Of a stretch of DNA of 46,291 nt, positions 8,298 through 15,711 are shown piece after piece (position 1 is the first letter of the stretch; every line of letters starts with the position of its first letter). The stretch spans positions 1-46,291 of the forward strand of contig CALECF010000132.1 in the NCBI GenBank assembly GCA_937948705.1, given 5' to 3'. The notes below the pieces were generated by a model, which had not been told where the DNA came from, searched no databases, and worked only from the letters and a program-made list of their open reading frames with translations. Source of the stretch: an uncultured Anaerosolibacter sp. (lineage in GTDB: Bacteria > Bacillota_A > Clostridia > Peptostreptococcales > Thermotaleaceae). A program made the position numbers and the translations under genes.

Positions 8298-9653
8298 ATG
8301 GAGAAACAGATGCTTAGGGCCAGCTTAGAGGGATTGGAGAAAAGTGGACATTTGATGGTTTGTACTGCACCTGTAGACCCTAAATTTGAAATGGGGGCGG
8401 TACTGAAATATTTTAAAAATGAAAAGCCCATTCTGTTTAAGAAGGTAAAGGGGAGTAAGATCCCTGTGGTTGGAGGTCTATTTGGGAGTCGCAGCATTTA
8501 TTATGAGATGCTGGGTGTAACCCATGAAGAAAGAATCGGTCGGATTGCCAATGCCATTGCCAATCCAAAACCCACAAAGCTATTAAAAAATGGCCCTGTC
8601 ATGGAGAATATTATCACCAAGAATATCAATCTTCCGAGCATGTTGCCAATTCCTACTTTTCATGAAAAGGATTCTTCAAGCTTTATCACTGCAGGGGTAA
8701 TGGTAGTCAAAGACCCAGAGAGTGGGAAACGATATATTTCTGTAAGACGGTTTCAGATGAATGGCGGCAATAAAATGAGTGCATTGATTGCATCGCCGCT
8801 GCTTACAAGGCAGTTTGAAGAGATGGAAGAGCTAAACAAGCCCTTGGAAGTAGCTGTTATTCTCGGATATGATTATTCGTTGCTGTTAGCCTCCCAAATT
8901 AGCAGTGAAACCTATGGTATTGATAAATACGAAATTGATAGTGCCCTTCGGGGTGAGCCCTTGGAATTGGTGAAATGTCATAGCGTAGATTTAGAAGTAC
9001 CAGCCCATGCTGAGTATGTATTTGAAGGGATTATGCCTCCAAATAAAAGGGAGTCAGAGGGGCCTTTTGGAGAATTAATGGGTTACTATGGACCAAAGGG
9101 AAGCCATCCTATTATTGAAGTGAAGACAGTCATGCATAGGAATAATCCCATCTTTCAAACAGCATTTCCATGTCGGGAAGAACATTTATCCAATGGTTTA
9201 ATCCGTGAGGTGGAAATGTTCAGCGATGTGAAGCGGTTGGTGGATGTAAAGGATGTGAATGTAACCGTGGCTGGGGGATGCAGATTCCATGCCGTGGTAT
9301 CGATTCATAAAAAATTCCAAGGGGATGGCAAAAGTGCTGTTCTTGGAGCATTGAGCAGCAGCAAAGACGTAAAACATGTGGTGGTTGTTGATGATGATAT
9401 GGATATCTTTGACAAGGATGATATAGAGTTAGCTTTGGCCACAAGGGTCCAGGCTTCTCGAGATGTTACCATCATCCCAGGTGCTTTAGGATCTGGATTA
9501 GACCCTTCTCATTCTATACAAGGGGTAACGGATAAAATGGGTATCGATGCCACAAAACCCTTGGGTGAAGAAGGGATTAGATTTCATCGGGCAATCATAC
9601 CGCAGTTTGAAGAAATTGATATCAATAAATACTTTCCGAATCTAAATCGGTGA
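8298..9653 (+). CDS. ubiD: UbiD-family prFMN-dependent decarboxylase, candidate 4-amino-5-imidazolecarboxylate decarboxylase
   Basis: 451 residues. Characteristic UbiD segments are ISVRRFQMNGGNKM (R150/R151) and SEGPFGELMGYYGP, whose E254 and E259 sit in the acid/base and cofactor-binding region; LGSGLDPSH near the end is also typical. AGGAGG precedes ATG 8298. UbiD enzymes decarboxylate aromatic or heteroaromatic acids reversibly. In this context the likely substrate is 4-amino-5-imidazolecarboxylate, giving 4-aminoimidazole, because the flanking genes supply the steps before and after. Sequence alone cannot exclude another aromatic acid. The shell protein genes start about 75 bp downstream, so it is a candidate cargo enzyme, though no obvious encapsulation tail is seen. 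Confidence 0.88.
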   Translation: MEKQMLRASLEGLEKSGHLMVCTAPVDPKFEMGAVLKYFKNEKPILFKKVKGSKIPVVGGLFGSRSIYYEMLGVTHEERIGRIANAIANPKPTKLLKNGPVMENIITKNINLPSMLPIPTFHEKDSSSFITAGVMVVKDPESGKRYISVRRFQMNGGNKMSALIASPLLTRQFEEMEELNKPLEVAVILGYDYSLLLASQISSETYGIDKYEIDSALRGEPLELVKCHSVDLEVPAHAEYVFEGIMPPNKRESEGPFGELMGYYGPKGSHPIIEVKTVMHRNNPIFQTAFPCREEHLSNGLIREVEMFSDVKRLVDVKDVNVTVAGGCRFHAVVSIHKKFQGDGKSAVLGALSSSKDVKHVVVVDDDMDIFDKDDIELALATRVQASRDVTIIPGALGSGLDPSHSIQGVTDKMGIDATKPLGEEGIRFHRAIIPQFEEIDINKYFPNLNR

Positions 9654-9729
9654 GACGGCGTATTAGAACTACCAATAGGTGCCAGTAGTTTACAGCGTTC
9701 TATACCATATAAAAAGGTGGTTAATGAGG

Positions 9730-9996
9730 ATGAAACAAGCCTTAGGGATATTTGAAGTGAAGAGTATGGTGGCGGCCATCCAGGCAGCAGATGCCATGGT
9801 AAAATCCGCCAGTGTAAAGATCGTAGATTTTAACTTTGTGGGTTCAGGGATTATTTCCGTCATTATCGAGGGGGAGGTAGCCGCGGTGAAGGCAGCTGTA
9901 GATAGTGCCATGGCTTCAGCAGGACATCTTGCAGAAGTGATCTCCACCAACGTAATCGCGAGACCTCATGATGAAGTGGAAAAGATTCTTGGATAG
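9730..9996 (+). CDS. BMC-H microcompartment shell protein (paralog 1, GSG pore)
   Basis: 88 residues of a single BMC domain (Pfam BMC type): [26 protein letters not shown], then a pore loop FVGSGI (G38-S39-G40) and the ending NVIARPHDEVEKIL. Such proteins form the hexamer tiles of bacterial microcompartments. Two in-frame ATGs, 9724 and 9730, fit the ribosome site AGGTGG (9715-9720); 9730 has better spacing and gives the usual family N-terminus. It is the first of three BMC-H genes here and closely resembles the third (10788) except in the pore and the strand before it. Confidence 0.93.
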   Translation: MKQALGIFEVKSMVAAIQAADAMVKSASVKIVDFNFVGSGIISVIIEGEVAAVKAAVDSAMASAGHLAEVISTNVIARPHDEVEKILG

Positions 9997-10013
9997 AATG
10001 ATGGGGTGTTGAT

Positions 10014-10313
10014 ATGGCAAATCCATTGGCAAAATCAATTTTAGGTAATATTTCAGAAAAAATAGAGCAAACATCAGAGCGAATCTCAGAACATCGTGGC
10101 AATCTTAACCCTAGGGAAGAAGAATTACTCAAAGAGGTTATCCGAAAAAATAAGGCTCCAAAGGGGAATGTGGGAGTGGCAAAGCCATTGAAGTGGGATG
10201 AATATCTTGAACATCATGGCAGCGAGAAAAGAGGGATCCAACCTGAAATAAAAAAACAACCTAAAACGATGATCAGCTTAGAGGAATTTGGAAATCATCT
10301 TTTAAAGAAATAG
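10014..10313 (+). CDS. Unknown small microcompartment-locus protein with encapsulation-like N-terminal helix
   Basis: 99 residues, not recognised. It lies between two shell genes, 17 bp after the first. Residues 5-17 (LAKSILGNISEKI) form an amphipathic helix with the same spacing as residues 5-17 of the flavoprotein at 11103 (LVKEILTDITNRI). The middle is charged and lysine-rich, with a short Gly/Pro-containing segment, and the C-terminus ISLEEFGNHLLKK could form another helix. No Cys and no catalytic motif is visible. It could be a cargo adaptor or a shell-core linker; that is inference from position and the helix only. Confidence 0.75.
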   Translation: MANPLAKSILGNISEKIEQTSERISEHRGNLNPREEELLKEVIRKNKAPKGNVGVAKPLKWDEYLEHHGSEKRGIQPEIKKQPKTMISLEEFGNHLLKK

Positions 10314-10461
10314 GTGTGTTGAAATCTTTGGTTGTTTTTGATAAAGCAGGTACTTAGAATTGTCACCTGAGTATAGTGAGGGATGACAGAGGCTTATTTA
10401 AAAGAACGATCTGTACTTAAATTTGTGAATGCAATCAATGTAGTAAGGGTGGAGGTGTAAA

Positions 10462-10785
10462 ATGAGAGGTGCAGCTTTGGGATTAATAGAAGCCATTGGC
10501 CTTGGCACAGCCGTTACAGCCTTAGATGCGGCATGTAAAACAGCCGATGTAACCCTTGTAGGATATGAAAAGGTGATTGGTGCCGGAAAAGCAGTCAGTG
10601 TAACGATACAAATAGTAGGTGATGTAGCCGCGGTACAGGCTGCAGTGAGTGCAGGGACTGCAGCTGGGGAACGTGTAGGTAAAATTTTAGCCACCAGGGT
10701 CATCCCACGACCTCACGAGGAAGTGGATGAATTAATAAAGAGATTTGAACAAAATTTAAAGAAAAAAAATAAAAAGGAGGAATAA
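10462..10785 (+). CDS. BMC-H microcompartment shell protein (paralog 2, charged C-terminal tail)
   Basis: 107 residues. A BMC domain ([22 protein letters not shown], ending [14 protein letters not shown]) is followed by a basic tail ([15 protein letters not shown]) absent from the other two. The pore loop is VIGAGKAV (G40-A41-G42), one residue longer than in its neighbours, so pore size or charge should differ. It is preceded by a 148-bp gap and by GGAGGTG before ATG 10462, and followed after 2 bp by the third shell gene. Confidence 0.92.
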   Translation: MRGAALGLIEAIGLGTAVTALDAACKTADVTLVGYEKVIGAGKAVSVTIQIVGDVAAVQAAVSAGTAAGERVGKILATRVIPRPHEEVDELIKRFEQNLKKKNKKEE

Positions 10786-10787
10786 AT

Positions 10788-11063
10788 ATGAGTCAAGCGT
10801 TAGGTATGATCGAAACAAAAGGTTTAGTAGGTGCGATAGAGGCTGCGGATGCCATGGTTAAGTCTGCGAATGTAACTTTGGTAGGGTATGAAAAGATAGG
10901 CTTTGGTTTGGTAACCGTGATGGTAAGAGGCGATGTAGGTGCAGTAAAAGCCGCAACTGATGCAGGTGCTGAGGCAGCCAGAAGTGTAGGAGAGCTTCAT
11001 TCAGTTCACGTAATCCCACGACCTCATTCTGAAGTTGAAAGGGTAATCCTAAAGTCAGAATAG
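10788..11063 (+). CDS. BMC-H microcompartment shell protein (paralog 3, GFG pore)
   Basis: 91 residues, very like PduA/Eut[54 protein letters not shown]. The pore triplet is G38-F39-G40, where EutM/PduA-type proteins usually have G-S-G, so a Phe may line or narrow the central pore. AAGGAGG precedes ATG 10788. It is probably a major hexameric tile, coexpressed with the two other BMC-H genes and the EutN-type vertex protein at 11926. Confidence 0.94.
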   Translation: MSQALGMIETKGLVGAIEAADAMVKSANVTLVGYEKIGFGLVTVMVRGDVGAVKAATDAGAEAARSVGELHSVHVIPRPHSEVERVILKSE

Positions 11064-11102
11064 GTTTCTAGACACCGACCAGGATAAAGGGGTGTTGAAT
11101 GA

Positions 11103-11894
11103 ATGAGTCGTACTCTTGTGAAGGAAATTCTTACGGATATAACCAATCGTATCACTGAAGAAGAAGGTAGGAAGACGGGGCAAAACAAATCGGCGGCTCG
11201 CCAAAAAAAGAAGATATATGTTCTTTTTACAGGTATAAGTGAGCCCCGAGACCAAACCCTGCTTGAACTTAAAAAACTCAAGAGATATGGGTATCAATTG
11301 GTAATTGTCCTATCCAATGAAGTTGAAAAGAGCGTAGGCATAGAGTTTTTCAGAAAAGGAGTATATCCTCAACAAATTATTACTGAGGATTGCCAGGAGA
11401 ATCTAGTTGGCCTGATGGAAGAAATGGACGCTCTGCTAATGCCTACGCCTACACAAAATATAGCTGCCAAGCTAAGATCTGGAGTACAGGATTCCATAGA
11501 ATCTATTCTGCTTTGGAAAGCGCTGTGGGATGGGAAACCTGTATGGGCAGATGTTGAAAAAATGAAGTTGCTCCACGGAAAACAAAGCATGAATCCAATG
11601 CTGGTGAAAATCGTAGAGGACAACATTTTATTTCTAAAGGAAGTAGGTATTCGTTGTATAGGGGAACAGGATTATATAAAGGAAATGATTGCCCTTTCTT
11701 CCGAAGAGATGCCATCCAGAAATGAGACATCAAGTCAGATAACTGAAATTGAGGGGAAACAGGTAATCACTGAAAAAGATGTCTTGGATCTTGTGGGAAA
11801 AGCAGAACGAATTTGCATACCGAAGGATAGCATTGTAACGCCATTGGCAAAGGACACCGCTATGGCAAAGAAAATTAAGCTCATTCGAGCATAG
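11103..11894 (+). CDS. Microcompartment-associated flavoprotein (HFCD fold)
   Basis: 263 residues. Residues 5-17 (LVKEILTDITNRI) are a predicted amphipathic helix followed by a charged linker, the layout of an encapsulation peptide. The core (about 37-200) resembles the flavoprotein/HFCD family: KKKIYVLFTG start, DALLMPTPTQNIAAKL and GVQDSIESILLWKALWDGKPVWAD. The end, ITEKDVLDLVGKAERICIPKDSIVTPLAKDTA, resembles a tail I recall from several microcompartment-associated proteins. A bound flavin is likely but no reaction can be assigned; it might handle (prenylated) FMN for the UbiD enzyme, which is speculation. It lies between shell genes, and BMC loci of other types also carry flavoproteins. 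Confidence 0.7.
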   Translation: MSRTLVKEILTDITNRITEEEGRKTGQNKSAARQKKKIYVLFTGISEPRDQTLLELKKLKRYGYQLVIVLSNEVEKSVGIEFFRKGVYPQQIITEDCQENLVGLMEEMDALLMPTPTQNIAAKLRSGVQDSIESILLWKALWDGKPVWADVEKMKLLHGKQSMNPMLVKIVEDNILFLKEVGIRCIGEQDYIKEMIALSSEEMPSRNETSSQITEIEGKQVITEKDVLDLVGKAERICIPKDSIVTPLAKDTAMAKKIKLIRA

Positions 11895-11925
11895 TATTCG
11901 TGAATCTTCGGGGAGGAGAAAACCT

Positions 11926-12225
11926 ATGAAAATTGGAAGAATTATTGGAACAGTTGTAGCTACGAGAAAAGATGAGCGATTTACAGGACATAAGCTGATG
12001 ATTACCCAGGGATTGGACCTAGAAGGAAATCCGGAAGGGGATGCGGTGATTGCTGTAGATACGGTAGGTGCTGGAATCGGGGAACTGATTATTTTCACGA
12101 CGGGTACAGCAGCGCGATATGCTGCGGACAAACCCCAATCTCCCATTGATGCAGCCATTGTGGGTATTATAGATAATATTGACGTCCATGAAGAGCTGCT
12201 TAAAAAAAGGGAACCGATGAAATAA
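11926..12225 (+). CDS. EutN/CcmL-type microcompartment vertex protein (BMC-P)
   Basis: 99 residues with the pentameric vertex-protein pattern: MKIGRIIGTVVATRKDERFTG at the N-terminus, KLMITQGLDLEG, AVDTVGAGIGELIIFTTGTAAR, and DAAIVGIIDNIDV at the end. Pentamers of this family cap the corners of the polyhedral shell, so its presence with three BMC-H genes makes a closed compartment plausible. GGGGAGGAG lies before ATG 11926, and the deaminase paralog follows after 12 bp. Confidence 0.94.
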   Translation: MKIGRIIGTVVATRKDERFTGHKLMITQGLDLEGNPEGDAVIAVDTVGAGIGELIIFTTGTAARYAADKPQSPIDAAIVGIIDNIDVHEELLKKREPMK

Positions 12226-12237
12226 GGGGGGGAACAG

Positions 12238-14052
12238 ATGTTTAGCGCTTTGGAAATAAAGAAAGCCATTGAGTATAGAGAGCTTATTGATGTATTGATG
12301 GGGGATAGAGTATATGCGGATATTGTCTTGCGAGGAGGCAATGTCATTAATGTTTTAACCAGGGAAGCGTATATTGGGGATGTGGCCATAAAGGGAAAGT
12401 ATATTTTGATGGTGGGGGATGCTGTAGATTTGATCGGTAGTGAAACCACGGTCATTGATGTGACAGGTAAATATATCTCTCCTGGATTTATAGATTCCCA
12501 TATGCATTTTGAGAGCAGTATGTTAACCATTTCAGAGTTTTCTAGACTCTCCATTCCTTCGGGGACCACGACCTTGGTGGCAGACCCCCATGAGATTGGA
12601 AATGCCCTGGGGCCTATAGGCATGAAAGCCATGGCCGAGGAGGCCAGTGTGGTACCAAATCATGTGCACTTGGTTGTCCCAGCATTAACACCGGATTGTC
12701 CTAGTTTGGAGACTGCTGGATACGATATTACATCCAAGGACATGAAGGAAATCTTAAACTATCCAAATGTCATTGGAATTGGAGAACTTCAAGGATTTAG
12801 TAATGCCAGACATGTATATAGAAATACACCGGAAATCATAACAGATTTGGTGGCATCCACCATTTATGCCCGAAGCATCGGGAAGATCGTAGATGGTAAT
12901 GCACCAGAACTCTTTGGTAATGAATTGGCTGCCCATATCATTGCTGCAGGGGGAAAATGTTCTTGCCATGAAACAACCACCAAGGAAGAGTGTGTTGAGA
13001 AATTACGTCAAGGTGTTTACGTATTTATGCGGGAAGGTTCTACTCAGAAGAACATGGCGGAGTGTATCCGTGCCGTCACCGAAGAGGGGCTGGATTCAAG
13101 AAGGTGTATCTTAGCTACTGATGATATGGTGGCAGAAGACTTAGAAAAGCTAGGACACATGAATGAAATTGTACGAAGGACAATCGTCCAGGGCGTAGAC
13201 CCTATTGAAGCCATACAGATGGTAACCATTAATCCTGCTACTTATTTTGGCATTGAGGATCGAGGTTGTTTGGCACCAGCAAAGCTCGCGGATATTACCA
13301 TTATTAGCGACCTTACCAATATGATCGTTGAAGGTGTCTTTGTGGAGGGAAAACTGGCAGCTGTGCAAGGGAAGTTGCTCTTGGACATTCCACAATACAC
13401 ATACCCAGACGCCGTAAAACATTCAGTGAAACGAAAGCCTATATCTGAAGAGGATTTGGTCATACACGCAGGTGGAACAAAAGCTACGGTACGATGTATT
13501 GAGCTGATTCCAGATCAAAATTTATCTGAATGTCTGGAGTTTGAATTGAATGTACAAAAAGAATCAGTGCAAGCAGATATCCAAAGAGATGTTCTTTACA
13601 TTGCCTGTGTAGAACGGTATGGAAGAAATGGAAATATTGGCAAGGCTTTTGTACAGGGCTTCGGACTTAAAACAGGAGCCTTTGCAGAAAGTGTAGCCCA
13701 TGATACTCATAATATCATCGTAGTGGGAACCAACCTAAAAGACATGACAGCTGCCGTGAATCATGTCATCGAGATGGGCGGGGGTATCGCCGTTGCGAAG
13801 AATGGTCGCATCATCAATGATATGCGACTGCCCGTAGGCGGATTGATCACCGATGAATTGTCTGGTCATGAAGTAAGTGAGAAGATCTCTGCCCTAGAGC
13901 ATTCTGTGAAAAGTGAATTGGGCGGAAAAGTTCATGCACCTTTCATGCATCTATCATTCTTGGCTTTATCAACGAGTCCAAAATGGAAGATTACCGACAA
14001 AGGATTGATTGACGTGAATAACTTCACCATATTGCCGCCAGTAAAGCAGTAG
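12238..14052 (+). CDS. Adenine-deaminase-family amidohydrolase, divergent; candidate 4-aminoimidazole deaminase
   Basis: 604 residues, of Ade-family size and layout. It keeps HMH (H88, H90) in IDSHMHFESS, E183 in GIGELQGF, H244 in SCHETT and D295 in ATDD, and the C-terminal domain with ESVAHDTHNIIVVG. The strand-5 motif, DGHAP/DGHGP in adenine deaminases, reads DGNAP here: Asn221 replaces the His, and HEC of strand 6 is HET. The canonical paralog in this window (20690) keeps both. A changed metal centre and substrate are therefore likely. Being the last gene of the shell cluster, it is a good candidate for deamination of 4-aminoimidazole to 4-imidazolone. Whether it still acts on adenine cannot be told. 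Confidence 0.82.
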   Translation: MFSALEIKKAIEYRELIDVLMGDRVYADIVLRGGNVINVLTREAYIGDVAIKGKYILMVGDAVDLIGSETTVIDVTGKYISPGFIDSHMHFESSMLTISEFSRLSIPSGTTTLVADPHEIGNALGPIGMKAMAEEASVVPNHVHLVVPALTPDCPSLETAGYDITSKDMKEILNYPNVIGIGELQGFSNARHVYRNTPEIITDLVASTIYARSIGKIVDGNAPELFGNELAAHIIAAGGKCSCHETTTKEECVEKLRQGVYVFMREGSTQKNMAECIRAVTEEGLDSRRCILATDDMVAEDLEKLGHMNEIVRRTIVQGVDPIEAIQMVTINPATYFGIEDRGCLAPAKLADITIISDLTNMIVEGVFVEGKLAAVQGKLLLDIPQYTYPDAVKHSVKRKPISEEDLVIHAGGTKATVRCIELIPDQNLSECLEFELNVQKESVQADIQRDVLYIACVERYGRNGNIGKAFVQGFGLKTGAFAESVAHDTHNIIVVGTNLKDMTAAVNHVIEMGGGIAVAKNGRIINDMRLPVGGLITDELSGHEVSEKISALEHSVKSELGGKVHAPFMHLSFLALSTSPKWKITDKGLIDVNNFTILPPVKQ

Positions 14053-14261
14053 AAGGGATTTCACGGGATGGATATGGATTATTTTACTGATGGAATTATA
14101 GGATATAAGACCATTGGTGAATGATATTGATTTTGACAGAATATAAAGGGCCTATTCTCAATTCCCCAAGACAGCATAGGCGATTATGAATAGAAAGGAG
14201 GGTAGCAGCCAGCGTCAATGTTCATTCTAAAAAATATTGAATCATTAAAGGGGGTAAAGGA

Positions 14262-15584
14262 ATGAGTACACATGCTAAAACAGTACAGCACGGGTTCTTA
14301 GAAAAAACCTTTAAGCTGTCAGAGCACAAAACCACTGTAAAAACAGAGGTAATGGCTGGAATCACGACGTTTATGACCATGGCTTATATTATCATTGTTA
14401 ACCCAGGCATTCTAAGCGCCACAGGAATGGATATAGGTGCACTATTTACAGCTACTTGTTTGTCAGCAGCCGTAGCAACATTGGTAATGGCATTCTATGC
14501 CAACTATCCTTTTGCATTAGCGCCTGGTATGGGATTAAATGCATTCTTTGCATTTACTGTTGTATTGGGAATGGGTTATTCTTGGGAATTTGCCCTAACG
14601 GCAGTCCTATTTGAGGGTATTATCTTCATCCTCCTAACGTTTTTCAACATCCGGGAAGCCATCATTAACTGTATGCCAATGAACATAAAGCATGCGGTCA
14701 GTGTTGGTATTGGATTATTTATCGCTTTCATTGGTTTATCCAACGCAGGCCTTGTAGCTGCCAGTGAGGCAACAAAGGTTACATTGGGAGATATGGGCAG
14801 TGCGCCAGTACTTCTTGCTATTATAGGTTTGGTTATTACGGGGGTACTTTTAGCCAAGAATGTAAAGGGTGCCCTTCTCATTGGAATTATGGCAACAACA
14901 GCTATTGGTATTCCAATGGGTGTTACACCGATGCCTACTGGCATTATGAGTGCGCCACCATCCTTGGCACCGATTGCATTCAAGTTTGATTTTAGTAGAA
15001 TTATGAGTCTCGATATGTTAGTCATTATGTTTACATTCTTATTTGTTGATTTATTTGATACATTAGGAACCCTCGTGGGTGTTGCATCGAAAGCAGATAT
15101 GTTAGATAAAGATGGAAAATTACCAAGAGCAAAACAAGCCCTCTTTGCAGATGCCATAGGCACAACCTTTGGGGCAATGATGGGTACGAGTACAGTTACA
15201 ACCTATGTAGAAAGTGCTGCAGGGGTAGCTGAAGGTGGTAAAACAGGACTTACAGCCTTAACAACAGGTGTCATGTTCTTATTGGCTTTACTTTTCTCAC
15301 CAATATTAACCATCGTACCTGGGGCTGCAACAGCACCAGCATTGATCTTGGTAGGATTGTTCATGATGTCACCGATTAAGAAGATCAATCTAGACGATTA
15401 TACAGAATCTATACCAGCCTTCTTGACAATCATCATGATGCCTTTAACCTACAGCATCGCGGAAGGTATCGTTTTCGGTATCTTGGCATATGTTATCTTG
15501 AAGCTGTTCTCAGGCAGAACAAAGGAACTTTCACTGCCAATGTACATATTGGCTATCCTATTTATAGCCAAGTTTATCATGTAA
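14262..15584 (+). CDS. AzgA/PbuG-type purine permease
   Basis: 440 residues with about a dozen hydrophobic segments. EVMAGITTFMTMAYIIIVNP and APGMGLNAFFAF near the N-terminus and FVDLFDTLGTLVGVA in the middle are the hallmarks of the AzgA/NCS2-like hypoxanthine-guanine-adenine permeases (PbuG, PbuO, AdeP). It imports purine bases by proton symport at the cytoplasmic membrane. Start ATG 14262 has AAAGGGGGTAAAGG upstream. It stands between the shell cluster and the purine-interconversion genes, so it supplies substrate to both. Specificity for xanthine versus adenine, guanine or hypoxanthine cannot be read from sequence. Confidence 0.9.
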   Translation: MSTHAKTVQHGFLEKTFKLSEHKTTVKTEVMAGITTFMTMAYIIIVNPGILSATGMDIGALFTATCLSAAVATLVMAFYANYPFALAPGMGLNAFFAFTVVLGMGYSWEFALTAVLFEGIIFILLTFFNIREAIINCMPMNIKHAVSVGIGLFIAFIGLSNAGLVAASEATKVTLGDMGSAPVLLAIIGLVITGVLLAKNVKGALLIGIMATTAIGIPMGVTPMPTGIMSAPPSLAPIAFKFDFSRIMSLDMLVIMFTFLFVDLFDTLGTLVGVASKADMLDKDGKLPRAKQALFADAIGTTFGAMMGTSTVTTYVESAAGVAEGGKTGLTALTTGVMFLLALLFSPILTIVPGAATAPALILVGLFMMSPIKKINLDDYTESIPAFLTIIMMPLTYSIAEGIVFGILAYVILKLFSGRTKELSLPMYILAILFIAKFIM

Positions 15585-15590
15585 CATTTA

Positions 15591-15629
15591 TTATGTTCCC
15601 CTGTCCCCGTAAGGGACAGGGGAACATAA
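15591..15629 (+). terminator. Perfect 17-bp hairpin after the permease gene
   Basis: TTATGTTCCCCTGTCCC (15591-15607) pairs exactly with 15613-15629 across a 5-nt loop, seven bases after the permease stop. There is no T tract, so it may be a 3' stabiliser or weak terminator that separates permease from downstream enzyme expression. Confidence 0.6.
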
Positions 15630-15711
15630 CAATATGGGGAGCTATGATGTATGGATAGATAGGATCCATATATGACAGATCATCATATGGACAAAAGGGG
15701 GAGAAGGTAAA

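Noticed and set aside
11730..12632. 300-codon open frame on the minus strand across the vertex-protein and deaminase genes
   Set aside because: It is antisense to two well-supported genes, has no ribosome site or recognisable domain, and its composition is that of a shadow frame.
12238..14052. Plain adenine deaminase annotation
   Set aside because: The strand-5 His to Asn change and the presence of a canonical adenine deaminase elsewhere in the window make an unqualified call unsafe.
14053..14261. Purine riboswitch before the permease gene
   Set aside because: Read against the purine riboswitch consensus (conserved TATA-, ATATGG and TTTCTACC segments), no match was found here or in the 4064-4473 gap.
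14218..14265. Short ATG frame overlapping the permease start, as a possible leader peptide
   Set aside because: The only strong ribosome site is about 16 bases upstream, too far; the permease has its own site.
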